A DNA stretch of 64,000 bases from Anaerotruncus massiliensis (ex Togo et al. 2026) (GCF_900199635.1 NZ_LT962687.1:2170541-2234540), one strand, 5' to 3'; positions 16,652-25,786 are shown, numbered from the stretch's first letter. Translations and numbers: made by a program. Notes: generated by a model not told the origin, from the letters alone.

Positions 16652-16681
16652 CCCCATTTCTTGTCCGTACAAGAAATGGGG
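16652..16681. repeat. 12-bp hairpin, right arm of the island
   Basis: CCCCATTTCTTG - TCCGTA - CAAGAAATGGGG, the counterpart of 15997-16026 in inverted orientation. Confidence 0.85.
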
Positions 16682-16739
16682 CCGCCCGCCGGGGCGGGAC
16701 CCGGCAGCTTCGCAGCTCGCTGAGCGGCAAATCTGCAAA

Positions 16740-17212
<473 letters not shown>

Positions 17213-17213
<1 letters not shown>

Positions 17214-18238
17214 CACACGCCGCCCTTTCCAAAGCCGCAGTTGGGATAGTGGCAGGTCTCGCAGTTCAGGCAGAGGCCGCCGTTCCCCAGCCGTGCAAGA
17301 TCCTTCGCGGTGACGGGGTCGTCCGCCATGACGCGGGGCAGCACAAGGTCAAAGATCGTCCGGCGTGCGTACATGACGCAGCCGGGCAGACCCATGATCG
17401 GCTTTCCGTCGAGATAGGAGAGCAGAAACATCGCGCCCGGCAGCACCGGCGCGCCGTAGCTGACGATCCTTGCGCCTGTCGCCTTGATGGCGGCGGGGGT
17501 GCGGTCGTCGGGATCGACGCTCATGCCGCCCGTGCAGACGACGAGGTCCGCGCCGTCCGCGAGGAACGCCTCGATCGCGGCGGTGATGCCCGCCGGGTCA
17601 TCGCCGCAGAGGGTAACCCCCATCACCTCGCCGCCGTACTCCTCGAGCTTGGCGGCGACGACGGGCGAAAAGGCGTCCTTGATGCGGCCGTAAAAGACCT
17701 CGTTTCCGGTCGTGACGATGCCGCATCTCTTTTTTTGGTAGGGCAGCAGGGAAAGCAGCGGCTTGTCTCCCGCGATCCGTTTTGCCTCGTTCATCTTTTC
17801 CTCGGAAATCACCAGCGGGATCACCCGCGTGCCCGCAAGCTTGTCGCCCGCCTTCACCGGCAGGTGGTTGCTGCGCGCCGCGATCATGATCTCGCCGAGG
17901 GAATTGATCGCGTCGAGCCGCTCCACATCGATGGAGAAGAGCCCGTCGCAGGTGGCGGAAAGCTCGATCTTTCCCTCCTTGACCGGGCTTTCGGACATGT
18001 GTTCGTTTTTGCACAGGTCGCAGAGGATGCGCGCCCCCTCGTTTTCGTGGAGCATGCCCTCCTGCTTTTCCCAGATGTAGAGGTAGTCCTTGCCCATCGA
18101 GAGCAGCACCGGGATGTCCTCCGCGGTCACGACGTGCCCCTTGCGGAAGCGCGCGTCCTTGGTCACCCCGGGAATGATCTGCGTCATGTCATGGCAGAGC
18201 ACCTGCCCAACCGCATCCTCCGTCTTAATCCGTTTCAT
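17213..18238 (-). CDS. MoeA-like molybdopterin-binding protein with C-terminal cysteine motif
   Basis: 341 residues. The central molybdopterin-binding fold reads [33 protein letters not shown] and [29 protein letters not shown], as in MoeA/MogA proteins. The N-terminal ~150 residues are shorter than in MoeA and include LCDLCKNEH. The C-terminus ends in [18 protein letters not shown], a cysteine motif that could bind metal or an Fe-S cluster. It likely helps insert molybdenum or handle the mature cofactor. ATG 18238 is favoured over an in-frame TTG at 18256. It overlaps the end of modE by 14 bases. Confidence 0.88.
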
Positions 18239-18590
18239 TCGTATCCCCGCCTTCAAAACATTCTGTAAACAGCCTCTGGGCCGCGTCCTGCACCTCCTGG
18301 CGGAACCGCTCGTAGCGCTCGAGGAACCGCTTTCCCCCGGCGGTCACGCTCGAGGAGCCGCCGCCGGCGCCACCGACGCGGCGCTCCATCAGCGGAAAGC
18401 CCAGTTCCCCCTCCGCCTTGCGGATGATTTTCCACGCCTTGCTGTAGCTCATCTGCATCTCGGCGGCCGCCGTTTGCAGCGACCCGGTCCGCTCGACCAG
18501 CCGCAGCAGGGACGCCACGCCCGGTCCGAAAAACTTTTCCGACCGCCGCAGGCTCACCCGCAGCGAGAAGGACAACCCCTCTGGCATCAT
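18225..18590 (-). CDS. modE: ModE-type winged-helix regulator (single-domain)
   Basis: 121 residues, corresponding only to the N-terminal DNA-binding domain of ModE: GPGVASLLRLVERTGSLQTAAAEMQMSYSKAWKIIRKAEGELGFPLMERRVGGAGGGSSSVTAGG. The C-terminal molybdate-binding domains of the E. coli protein are absent, as in many short clostridial forms, so sensing may differ. ATG 18590 follows GGGAGGG. It heads the operon for cofactor synthesis and molybdate uptake, and a ModE-box-like palindrome overlaps its transcription start, indicating autoregulation. Confidence 0.88.
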   Translation of the reverse strand: MMPEGLSFSLRVSLRRSEKFFGPGVASLLRLVERTGSLQTAAAEMQMSYSKAWKIIRKAEGELGFPLMERRVGGAGGGSSSVTAGGKRFLERYERFRQEVQDAAQRLFTECFEGGDTNETD

Positions 18591-18607
18591 TCCGCGTCCC
18601 TCCCGAC

Positions 18608-18631
18608 CGTTATGTTATCGAAAATATATCG
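18608..18631. promoter_or_regulatory. Candidate ModE box
   Basis: The half-sites CGTTATGTT and ATATATCG (24 bases in total) resemble the ModE operator halves CGTTATATA / TATATAACG. It begins just downstream of the -10 box of the modE promoter, a position suited to repression. Confidence 0.5.
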
Positions 18632-18639
18632 TTTTCACC

Positions 18640-18667
18640 ATATTACCACAAATTCCGGAAAAGTCAA
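18640..18667 (-). promoter_or_regulatory. Promoter of the modE-moa-mod operon
   Basis: On the minus strand: TTGACT (18662-18667), 16-base spacer, TAATAT (18640-18645). Confidence 0.7.
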
Positions 18668-18684
18668 TGTGGAGGATTGACAAA

Positions 18685-18716
18685 GGCGGCCCCGCCGCGC
18701 CTGCGGCGGGGCCGCC
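18685..18716 (-). terminator. Terminator of the xdh operon
   Basis: GGCGGCCCCGCCGC - 4-base loop - GCGGCGGGGCCGCC, a perfect 14-bp stem. On the minus strand it is followed by TTTGTC, just after the small xdh subunit gene. Confidence 0.8.
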
Positions 18717-18734
18717 CGGGACAGGATCAACGGG

Positions 18735-19220
18735 TTATTTCCCGACGACCCTGTAGGTCTCGTTGACGATCCGTTCCATCGCGTTGAGGATGTTCTGGTA
18801 GCCGGTGCAGCGGCAGAGGTGGCCGGAGATGAGCTTGCGCAGCTCCTCGCGGCTGTACTTTTTGCCGGTGCCGACAATCTCCACCGCCGTCATGATGAGT
18901 CCCGGCGTGCAGAAGCCGCACTGGACCGCCGCCTCCTCGATGAACGCCTGCTGGATGGGGGACAGCTCCCCGTTCGGGCCGCGCAGGCCCTCGACGGTGA
19001 GGATGTGTTTCCCCTCCGCCCACACGGTCAGGTAGATGCAGCTGTCGATCGCCTCGCCTTCCACCAGCACGGTGCAGGCGCCGCATTCGCCGACCTCGCA
19101 GCCGCGCTTGACGCTTGTGAGCCCCAGGCGGTTGCGCAGCGTGTCGAGCAGGCTCTCCCGCTCGTCGACCGCCAGCTCGACCGGTTTGTCGTTGACCGTC
19201 ATCTGAATCAGTTTCAGCAT
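18735..19220 (-). CDS. xdhC: Xanthine dehydrogenase [2Fe-2S] subunit
   Basis: 161 residues, the usual size for the small subunit. The plant-type cluster motif is CEVGECGACTVLVEGEAIDSC. The second cluster region uses CGFCTPG and CRCTGYQNI. It carries electrons between the molybdenum centre and FAD. It overlaps the FAD-subunit gene by 7 bases and ends the operon xdhA - xdhB - xdhC. Confidence 0.95.
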   Translation of the reverse strand: MLKLIQMTVNDKPVELAVDERESLLDTLRNRLGLTSVKRGCEVGECGACTVLVEGEAIDSCIYLTVWAEGKHILTVEGLRGPNGELSPIQQAFIEEAAVQCGFCTPGLIMTAVEIVGTGKKYSREELRKLISGHLCRCTGYQNILNAMERIVNETYRVVGK

Positions 19221-20101
19221 TCTACCGCACCTCCCGCATGGATGATCGCCTGTTTCAGGGCGCGCCGGCTGAGTTCGCGCACAAGCTGGAGGCGGAACTC
19301 CTTCGAGGCGCGCCAGCTCGTGCGGGGATTGACCTCCCCGGCGGCCGCCTCCGCCACCGTCTGGAAGAGGTCCGGCCCGATTTCCCGCCCGCGCGCCAGC
19401 TCCTCCGCCTTATGGCAGCGGATGGGAGTGGGCGCGGCGACGCCGAACGCCAGCCGCAGCTCCTCCACGGCGGATCTGTCCGCCGTGAGCTTCACATGGA
19501 CCGCGCAGCCGAGCGTCGCGATGTCCATTGCGTTGCGCTGCGCGTATTTGATGTAGTGGCCGCCAAAGCCGTCATAGTCCGCCTTCGCGATCCGGATGGC
19601 GGTCAGCAGCTCGCCGTGCGCGAGGTCGACCTTCCCGGGGCCGCGGTAGAAATTTTCCAGCTTCACCCGGCGCACGCCGTCCGGGCCGGTGAGCTCGAGT
19701 TCGGCGTTCAGCGTCAGCAGCGTCGAGGCGCTGTCCGCGCTTGTCACGCCGTTGCAGACGTTGCCGCCGATTGTGCCGATGTTCCGCAGCTGCGGTCCGC
19801 CCGCCTGGTCTACCGCGTCGCCGAGCGCGGGCAGGTGCGCTTCGACCAGCGGGTCGTTGGTGACGTGGGAAAAGGTGGTCGCCGGGCCGATGACGATCGT
19901 GCCGTCCGGCTCGAGCGAGACGCCCTCGAGCTCCCGGATGCCGTGGATGCTCACGAGCGAGCAGCCCGCGAGCTTGCCTTCGCGGATCTTGACGAGCACG
20001 TCGCTGCCGCCGCAGATGACGACGGCGGACGGGTCCTTCACAAGCGCCGCGATCGCGTCGGGGACGCTCTTTGCCAGGTGGATTTTCTCGATATCGTACA
20101 T
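19214..20101 (-). CDS. xdhB: Xanthine dehydrogenase FAD-binding subunit
   Basis: 295 residues. FAD-binding segments are VVICGGSDVLVKIREG near residue 28 and the GGPQLRNIGTIGGNVCNGVTSADSAST block near 100, both typical of the CoxM/XdhB family. The C-terminal domain (FGGHYIKYAQRNAMDIATLG) is intact. It passes electrons to NAD+ or another acceptor. It starts 16 bases after xdhA. Confidence 0.95.
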   Translation of the reverse strand: MYDIEKIHLAKSVPDAIAALVKDPSAVVICGGSDVLVKIREGKLAGCSLVSIHGIRELEGVSLEPDGTIVIGPATTFSHVTNDPLVEAHLPALGDAVDQAGGPQLRNIGTIGGNVCNGVTSADSASTLLTLNAELELTGPDGVRRVKLENFYRGPGKVDLAHGELLTAIRIAKADYDGFGGHYIKYAQRNAMDIATLGCAVHVKLTADRSAVEELRLAFGVAAPTPIRCHKAEELARGREIGPDLFQTVAEAAAGEVNPRTSWRASKEFRLQLVRELSRRALKQAIIHAGGAVEC

Positions 20102-20117
20102 CCCTTCGTCCTCCCCT

Positions 20118-22412
20118 CTATTGGATGAGCCCAGCGGCGGTGAACTGTTCGACCAGCTTCTGCGGGTTCAGCGGCAGGCTGTCGACCGCCACGCCCGTCG
20201 CGTCGAGCACCGCGTTTCGGATGGCGGGGGCCGGCGGGATGGCCGGCGGCTCGCCGAGCGATTTGTTTCCATACGGCCCGCTCGGGTCGATCGTCTCCAC
20301 AAAGCCGACGTTCAGCTCCGGGGTGTCCCTCGCGGTGGGCAGCTTGTAGTCGAGCAGGTTGCCGTTGAGCGGGCGGCCGCGGTCGTCAAAGCGGAGCTGC
20401 TCGCCCAGCGCGTAGCCGAGCCCCATGCTCATGCCGCCGTGGACCTGCGCCTCGGCGAGCTGCGGGTTGATGAGCACGCCGCTGTCATGGACGTTGATGA
20501 TGTCGAGCACCTTCACCTTGCCCAGCGGGATGTCGACCTCCACCTCCGCGAAGCAGCAGCCGAACGAGAAGGTGTTGTCCTTGCAGTGGTAGGTCTCCTC
20601 CGCCGTGATATGTACCGAGCGGTCGAGGCTGTAGAACGCCTCCATCGCGAGGTCGGCGAGCTCGACGAGCTTTTCGCCGGTGTGCGCGTCCACCACCGCG
20701 CTGTCCCGCAGGTCCATCGTGTCGGCCGGGCGCTTTTTGAGGTAGGCCGCGTAGTCGAGGATGCGGGCCTTAAACTTCTCGGCGGTCTTTTTGACCGCCA
20801 TGCCGCTCACATAGGTCTGGCGGGAGGCGTAGGCGCCCGTGTCGAAGGGGGCCACGTCGGTGTCCTGCACCGTGACGATGTGGATGTCCTCCAGCCGGAT
20901 GCCCGTCGTCTCGGCGGCCATCTGGGTGAAGACGGTGTCGGCGCCCTGGCCGATCTCGGTCGCGCCCATCTGGAGCTGCGCCGAGCCGTCCTGGTTGAGA
21001 ATGAGCCGTGCGCTCGCCGTCTCGAGCGAGATCGGGTAGACGCCCGTCTTGTAGCTGAAGAGCGCCATGCCCACCCCGCGCCGGACGGGGCCGGTCTGGC
21101 CGCGGTAGGCCGCGCGCTTTTCGTCCCAATGGATGTGCGCCTTGCCCTTTTCGATGCAGGCGAGCAGCCCGCTCGAATAGCAGGTGATGCCGGTGCCCGG
21201 ATCGACGTAGCCGGGCTTCATGCAGTTCTTCTCGCGCAGCTCGACCGGGTCGAGCCCCAGCCCCCGCGCGATGTCGTCCATGTGGGCCTCCATCGCGAAA
21301 TCGACCTGCGGGATGCCGTAGCCGCGCATCGCGCCGCCCGACGGCAGGTTCGTATAGACGGTGTAGGCGTCCGCGTCGAGCACCTTTTCATCCTGGTAGA
21401 GGTGCCGGTAGGCGTTGGAGGCGTTCGCCACGATCGCGTGGCCGTGGGAGGCGTAGCCGCCCTGGTTGGACCACGCCTCGAACTTGCGCGCCACGAGCCG
21501 GCCGTCGGGGCGCACGGCGGTTTTGAGCTTGAATTTGATCGCGTGGCGGGTGCGGGTGCAGGAGAAGGTCTCCTCGCGCGAAAGCTCGATCTTGACCGGG
21601 CGCCCGCCCACCTGCATCGTCAAAAAGGCGTTGAGCGGCTCGTAGAGGACCTCCTGCTTGTTGCCGAAGCCGCCGCCGATATAGGGCTTGATGACGCGGA
21701 TCTTCCCCCACGGGATGCCCAGCGCCTGTCCGCAGACGCGGCGGACGATGTGGGGGATCTGGGTGGAGGAGACGACGACGACCCGCCCCTTTTCCATATA
21801 GGCGTAGGAGACGGGCACCTCGATGTGGCAGTGCTGGACCGCCTGGGTGTCGTACTCCCCCTCGAAGACCCGCAGGGAGGGATCCGCCTTCACAATCTCG
21901 TCGAAGTCCCCCTCGCCGATCGTGAAACGGCTGTGCGCCAGCAGGTTGTCGGGGCGCTCCTCGTGGATGACCGGCGCGCCGGGCGCGAGCGCCTGCTCGA
22001 CGGTGGTGACGGCCGGGTACTCCTCATACTCCACGCGGATGAGCCGCGCGGCGCGGGAAGCGGCTACCTCGTCCTCCGCGACGACCGCGGCGATGTCGTC
22101 GCCGTAGATGCGCACCCGCCGGTTGAGCAGCATGCGGTCGGCGACGTCCTGGTGCGCGGGCTCGACCGACCAGGGATGACCGGGGGTGGGGTACTGAATC
22201 TGCGGCGAATCGAAGCAGGTGACGATCTTCACCACGCCGGGGACCTTCTCGGCCTCCGAGAGGTCGAACGATTTCACCAGCCCGTTGGCGATCGTGCTGC
22301 GCACGACCTTGGCGACCAGGCAGTTCGCGGGGCGCAAATCGTCGGTGTATTTGGCCCCGCCGGTCACTTTCTCGTATGCGTCCACGCGGGTGATGCTCTT
22401 TCCGATTCCCAT
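20118..22412 (-). CDS. xdhA: Xanthine dehydrogenase molybdenum-binding subunit
   Basis: 764 residues. The cofactor-binding loops include IGGGFGNKQEVLYEP, PSGGAMRGYGIPQ, ATEIGQGADT and the C-terminal SLGEPPAIPPAPAIRNAV with the catalytic Glu. It hydroxylates hypoxanthine/xanthine-type substrates. ATG 22412 follows AAGGAGG. The upstream region carries a copy of the palindrome shared with guaD and the NCS2 permease. Context (guanine deaminase, two purine permeases) supports a true purine substrate. It heads the xdhABC operon. Confidence 0.95.
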   Translation of the reverse strand: MGIGKSITRVDAYEKVTGGAKYTDDLRPANCLVAKVVRSTIANGLVKSFDLSEAEKVPGVVKIVTCFDSPQIQYPTPGHPWSVEPAHQDVADRMLLNRRVRIYGDDIAAVVAEDEVAASRAARLIRVEYEEYPAVTTVEQALAPGAPVIHEERPDNLLAHSRFTIGEGDFDEIVKADPSLRVFEGEYDTQAVQHCHIEVPVSYAYMEKGRVVVVSSTQIPHIVRRVCGQALGIPWGKIRVIKPYIGGGFGNKQEVLYEPLNAFLTMQVGGRPVKIELSREETFSCTRTRHAIKFKLKTAVRPDGRLVARKFEAWSNQGGYASHGHAIVANASNAYRHLYQDEKVLDADAYTVYTNLPSGGAMRGYGIPQVDFAMEAHMDDIARGLGLDPVELREKNCMKPGYVDPGTGITCYSSGLLACIEKGKAHIHWDEKRAAYRGQTGPVRRGVGMALFSYKTGVYPISLETASARLILNQDGSAQLQMGATEIGQGADTVFTQMAAETTGIRLEDIHIVTVQDTDVAPFDTGAYASRQTYVSGMAVKKTAEKFKARILDYAAYLKKRPADTMDLRDSAVVDAHTGEKLVELADLAMEAFYSLDRSVHITAEETYHCKDNTFSFGCCFAEVEVDIPLGKVKVLDIINVHDSGVLINPQLAEAQVHGGMSMGLGYALGEQLRFDDRGRPLNGNLLDYKLPTARDTPELNVGFVETIDPSGPYGNKSLGEPPAIPPAPAIRNAVLDATGVAVDSLPLNPQKLVEQFTAAGLIQ

Positions 22413-22493
22413 ATGACAAGCCTCCTTGCGGATAAATTAGAGGGATCGATTTATAACGGCAAGCCGCGCAGCGCGGCAGGGTGTTCATTAGTC

Positions 22494-22508
22494 ATAAGTA
22501 ATACTATT
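22494..22508. promoter_or_regulatory. Candidate purine-regulon operator (xdh copy)
   Basis: ATAAGT-AAT-ACTATT, sharing ATAAGTNNTACT with the copies at 10465-10479 and 25636-25650. It lies about 85 bases before xdhA. Confidence 0.45.
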
Positions 22509-22551
22509 CCGACGAGAAAAAAACAGAACCGCACCAGCGGGGATAAACAAG

Positions 22552-22590
22552 GTGCTTTTGCCTCCCGCCCGCGGCGGGAGGCAAAAGCAC
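22552..22590 (-). terminator. Hairpin after the AzgA-type permease
   Basis: GTGCTTTTGCCTCCCGCC - CGC - GGCGGGAGGCAAAAGCAC, an 18-bp perfect stem with a 3-base loop just after the permease stop; weak T-run on the minus strand. Confidence 0.75.
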
Positions 22591-22603
22591 GGGACGGCGG
22601 CAA

Positions 22604-24028
22604 TCAGCCGGTCGTCATGAACGCGAAACGGAGTACGAAGAGGATGACGAGGACCACGGTGAAGGGCTTGATCTCCTTGTATTTGCCGGAGAGCAGCTTG
22701 ATGAGCACGTAGGTGAACAGGCCGAACGCGATGCCGTTGGCGATCGAATAGGTGAACGGCATGAAGGAAACCGTCACGAAGGAGGGGATCGCCTCGGACA
22801 TGTCCGAGAAGTCGAGGTCCTTGATCGAGCTGAGCATCAGCACGCCCACGAAGACGAGCGCCGGAGCGGTCGCCGCGCTGGGGATGATGCCGACGATCGG
22901 GGCGATGATGATCGACGCGAGGAAGAGGATCGAGGTGGTCAGGGAGGTGAGTCCCGTGCGGCCGCCCTCGGCGATGCCGGTGCTCGACTCGACGAAGGTC
23001 GTCGCGGTGGAGGTGCCCAGGCAGGCGCCCACGGTGGTCGCGATCGCGTCGGACATCATGGCTTCACGCATGCGGGGCATCTCGCCCTTATCGTCGAGCA
23101 TCTTGGCCTGGCGGGCGGTGCCCAGCAGGGTGCCGATCGTGTCGAACATGTCGACGAGCGAGAAGGAGATGACGATCATCACGAGGGTAAAGATCATCTG
23201 GAAGATGTTCGTCGCGCCCGCGAAGAGCCCGCCGAAGTCCATCTTGAAGAGGGAGACGTTGACGAAGTCGGAGAACTGCCGGCCAACGTCGAGCGAGAAT
23301 CCGTGGAAGGAGGTCACGCCGAGCGGAATGCCGACGATCGTCGCCACGACGATGCCGATGATGATCGAGCCCTTGATGTTGCGGGCGTGCAGCGCGCCGA
23401 TCACGACGAGGCCGATAAGCGCGACGATCGCGGAGCAGATGAGGCCGCGCAGCTCGGGATCGCCCATCTTGGAGAAGTCGACGAGCGCCACGAGGGTGGA
23501 CGAGTTGGAGACCACGAGGCCCGCGTTCTTAAGCCCGATGAGCGCGAGGAAGAGGCCGATACCGGCGCTGATCGCTCCGCGCACACAGTGCGGGATCGCC
23601 TTGACGACCGCCTCGCGGAAGCCGACCGCCGTGATGAGGATGAACAGGATGCCGGAGATGAAGACGATTGCCAGCGCCTGCCCGTAGGTATAACCCATGG
23701 TGAGGACCACCGTGTAGGCGAAGAAGGCGTTGAGCCCCATGCCGGGCGCCTGCGCGAAGGGGACCTTCGCGTACATCGCCATCAGGAAGGTGCCGAAGAA
23801 GGAGATCAGGCAGGTTGCAAAGAATACGCCGTTCTGGACCTGCGCGGCATATTCCGCCTGTCCCATGATGTTGAAGGGGTCGGCGAGCATGGTCGGGTTG
23901 ACGACGATGATGTACGCCATCGCCACGAAGGTCGTGAAGCCGGCCAGCACCTCGGTCTTCACGTTGGTGTGGTTCTTTTCGAGCTCAAAATAGCGCTCAA
24001 AGAACCCCTTCTCTTTTGTCTGTGTCAT
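22604..24028 (-). CDS. AzgA/PbuG-type purine permease (NCS2)
   Basis: 474 residues. The N-terminus ERYFELEKNHTNVKTEVLAGFTTFVAMAYIIVVNP is the signature of the AzgA/PbuG branch. Other family segments are PGMGLNAFFAYTV and LGTSTATTFVESSTGIAEGGRTGLTS. About 12-13 membrane segments are visible. Members import guanine, hypoxanthine or adenine with protons. ATG 24028 follows GAGGAGG. It lies downstream of guanine deaminase in the same direction, so guanine uptake and deamination are probably coupled. Confidence 0.93.
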   Translation of the reverse strand: MTQTKEKGFFERYFELEKNHTNVKTEVLAGFTTFVAMAYIIVVNPTMLADPFNIMGQAEYAAQVQNGVFFATCLISFFGTFLMAMYAKVPFAQAPGMGLNAFFAYTVVLTMGYTYGQALAIVFISGILFILITAVGFREAVVKAIPHCVRGAISAGIGLFLALIGLKNAGLVVSNSSTLVALVDFSKMGDPELRGLICSAIVALIGLVVIGALHARNIKGSIIIGIVVATIVGIPLGVTSFHGFSLDVGRQFSDFVNVSLFKMDFGGLFAGATNIFQMIFTLVMIVISFSLVDMFDTIGTLLGTARQAKMLDDKGEMPRMREAMMSDAIATTVGACLGTSTATTFVESSTGIAEGGRTGLTSLTTSILFLASIIIAPIVGIIPSAATAPALVFVGVLMLSSIKDLDFSDMSEAIPSFVTVSFMPFTYSIANGIAFGLFTYVLIKLLSGKYKEIKPFTVVLVILFVLRFAFMTTG

Positions 24029-24234
24029 TGAATTACCTCCTCACAGTTTGCATCTGGCCGTGCGGCATTGCCGCAGCCGCACGGCGCGAATGGTTTCCGG
24101 CCCTCCGGCCGGACTGCTTCTATGAGATGCGCGGCCGCGGGTGGTCCGTCCGCTTCCGCGCGCCCATACAAAAACTGTTCCGCCGCCACGGGCGGCCGGG
24201 GGAATGTCCTGACAGGCATGGGTTCCGATCTGTT
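24029..24234. other. Structured gap between guaD and the permease
   Basis: No gene is seen. Several strong hairpins follow one another, for example TCCGGCC-CTCC-GGCCGGA near 24098-24115 and GCCGCC-ACG-GGCGGC near 24183-24197, plus a 9-bp stem around 24059-24085. They may stabilise or separate the two messages; no riboswitch class was recognised. Confidence 0.5.
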
Positions 24235-25515
24235 TTATCTGACGCGCGCGCCCGCGACATATTTGCCGCGCACACAGCGCCCGTCGTCCAGGTAGAGGAT
24301 CCGCTCCAGCCGCTCCACCGGGGTGAGCGCCTGCGGATGCGGGAAGCCGCTGTCGTCGAGCACGACCGCGTCGAACTCGTACCCCTCCTCGAAGGAGCCG
24401 ACCTTCCCGAAGAATTCCCCGCCGCCCTTGGTGCCGAGGTAGAACGCCTCCGGCACGGTCAGCGGCCGGAGGGAATCGTCGAGCAGCCGCCAGCGCAGCT
24501 TGGAGGCCTGCACCGCGTCCGCCATCGCGCGGAAGACGGAGAGCGAAAAGCCGCCCGCGATGTCGGTGCCGAGCCCGACCTTCATGCCGCGGTCGAGGTA
24601 GGCGCGCACCGGCGCGACGCCCGATGCGAGGTTCGTGTTCGACTGGGCGCAGTGTGCGATAAAGACGCCGCGCGCCTGCATGAGGTCGATCTCCTCCCCG
24701 GTGCTGTGCACGCAGTGGGCCATGATCGTCGGGGCGTCCCCGCCGAAGAGGCCGAACCGGTCGTAGGCGCCGCCGTAACAGCCTGACCAGGGGCAGAGCT
24801 CCTTCACCCACGCGATCTCGGAGAAGTTCTCCGACAGGTGGGACTGCACCGGGAGGCCCGTCTCCCGCTGGAGCTTTCCGAGGCCTTCCATCAGCTCGTC
24901 GGTGCAGGAGGGGGTGAAGCGCGGGGTGAGGATCGGGGCGACGTTCCTGTACTTCCCCTTCGTCTCGGAAATCCACCGCGCGGTGTCCTCGAGCGAGGCG
25001 GCCGCGCTCTCCTCCCGCAGGATGTCGGGGCTGTTGCGGTCCATGTTGACCTTGCCCACCAGCGCCCTGACGCCCGTCTCCTCAATGAGGTCCATCAGCA
25101 GCTCGGTCGCGGGGCGGTGGATCGTCCCGAACACCGCCGCCCGGGTGGTCGGGGAGGCCGCCAGGTCGTCAGCGAAGATGCGGTAGGCCCTCCCGGCGTA
25201 GGCGGGGTCGGCGTATTTTGCCTCCTCGGGGAAGGTGTGGGTATTCAGCCAGTCGAGCAGCTCGAGGTCCATGCCCAGCGCCCGGAAGGAATACTGGGGC
25301 GCGTGCAGGTGCAGGTCGACGAGGCCGGGGATGACCAGCCTGTCCCCGCAGTCCTCGACGGGAATCCCCTTGAACTGCTCGGGCAGCTCGGTAAAAACGC
25401 CGGCGGTCTTCCCTTCCTCGCAGACGAGGTAGCTTTCCGGCATGCAGACAATCGCCCGGGGGGTCGGCGTATGCAGAATATGGCCCCTGAGCGCGAAAGT
25501 TGTCTTCTCTAACAT
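24235..25515 (-). CDS. guaD: Guanine deaminase
   Basis: 426 residues of the amidohydrolase family. It shows VIPGLVDLHLHAPQYSFRALGMD, the HxH metal pair with the guanine-pocket residues, then VQSHLSENFSEIAWV, HCVHSTGEE, IAHCAQSNTNLASG and GLGTDIAGG, all diagnostic of GuaD. It converts guanine to xanthine, which the nearby xanthine dehydrogenase can oxidise. ATG 25515 follows GGAGG; an upstream extension lacks a ribosome site. A good promoter and the purine palindrome lie upstream. Confidence 0.95.
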   Translation of the reverse strand: MLEKTTFALRGHILHTPTPRAIVCMPESYLVCEEGKTAGVFTELPEQFKGIPVEDCGDRLVIPGLVDLHLHAPQYSFRALGMDLELLDWLNTHTFPEEAKYADPAYAGRAYRIFADDLAASPTTRAAVFGTIHRPATELLMDLIEETGVRALVGKVNMDRNSPDILREESAAASLEDTARWISETKGKYRNVAPILTPRFTPSCTDELMEGLGKLQRETGLPVQSHLSENFSEIAWVKELCPWSGCYGGAYDRFGLFGGDAPTIMAHCVHSTGEEIDLMQARGVFIAHCAQSNTNLASGVAPVRAYLDRGMKVGLGTDIAGGFSLSVFRAMADAVQASKLRWRLLDDSLRPLTVPEAFYLGTKGGGEFFGKVGSFEEGYEFDAVVLDDSGFPHPQALTPVERLERILYLDDGRCVRGKYVAGARVR

Positions 25516-25570
25516 AATACTGCCTCCAGAAGATTTTTGCAATCGCCGCTTGTGTTTTTGACAAATATCG

Positions 25571-25598
25571 AGTATAATTGAACATATACTTCTTCCAA
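25571..25598 (-). promoter_or_regulatory. Promoter of guaD
   Basis: On the minus strand: TTGGAA (25593-25598), 16-base spacer, TATACT (25571-25576). Confidence 0.6.
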
Positions 25599-25635
25599 GC
25601 CCGGCGATTGTGGAAAGTTTTTGTGTGTTTCGCGT

Positions 25636-25650
25636 ATAAGTCATACTTAT
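25636..25650. promoter_or_regulatory. Candidate purine-regulon operator (perfect copy)
   Basis: ATAAGT-CAT-ACTTAT, a perfect 6-3-6 palindrome between divergent guaD and the GntR gene. The form fits GntR-family half-sites (GT..AC core). Near-copies lie at 10465-10479 and 22494-22508. Confidence 0.6.
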
Positions 25651-25786
25651 TACTTCATAATGATATCCTATTTAAAGTATGAAAGCAAGATTCATTTTCC
25701 ATAAAATAGTTTGAGGCGGATTGTGAGTTCTCACAGTCGCGCCCGTCCGCCATGCGGGCGATTTCGCAGGAAAGAGGGAATCGGCC

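Larger units (their letters stand above)
15868..16739. other. Hairpin-rich non-coding island inside the moa operon
   Basis: No gene with a family signature or ribosome site is seen here; the open frames are GC artefacts. The two sides are related as an inverted repeat: GGGTCCCGCCCCGGCGGGCGG (15977-15997) and its complement near 16680-16702, each next to a 12-bp hairpin with a 6-base loop (15997-16026 and 16652-16681). Between them lie a perfect 12-bp hairpin (near 16038-16067), one member of a three-copy hairpin family (16192-16239) and a cloverleaf element (16349-16423). It looks like an inserted structured element. Confidence 0.75.

Noticed and set aside
15971..16723. Several overlapping open frames in the moaC-moaA gap
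   Set aside because: No ribosome sites and no family signature; the same DNA is open in several frames on both strands and is dominated by perfect hairpins.
19689..22712. A 1007-codon open frame antisense to the xanthine dehydrogenase genes
   Set aside because: Shadow frame of xdhA/xdhB; the real proteins on the minus strand have all cofactor motifs.
22413..24234. A purine riboswitch before the AzgA-type permease or xdhA
   Set aside because: The conserved core blocks of the guanine/adenine riboswitch were not found in either upstream region.
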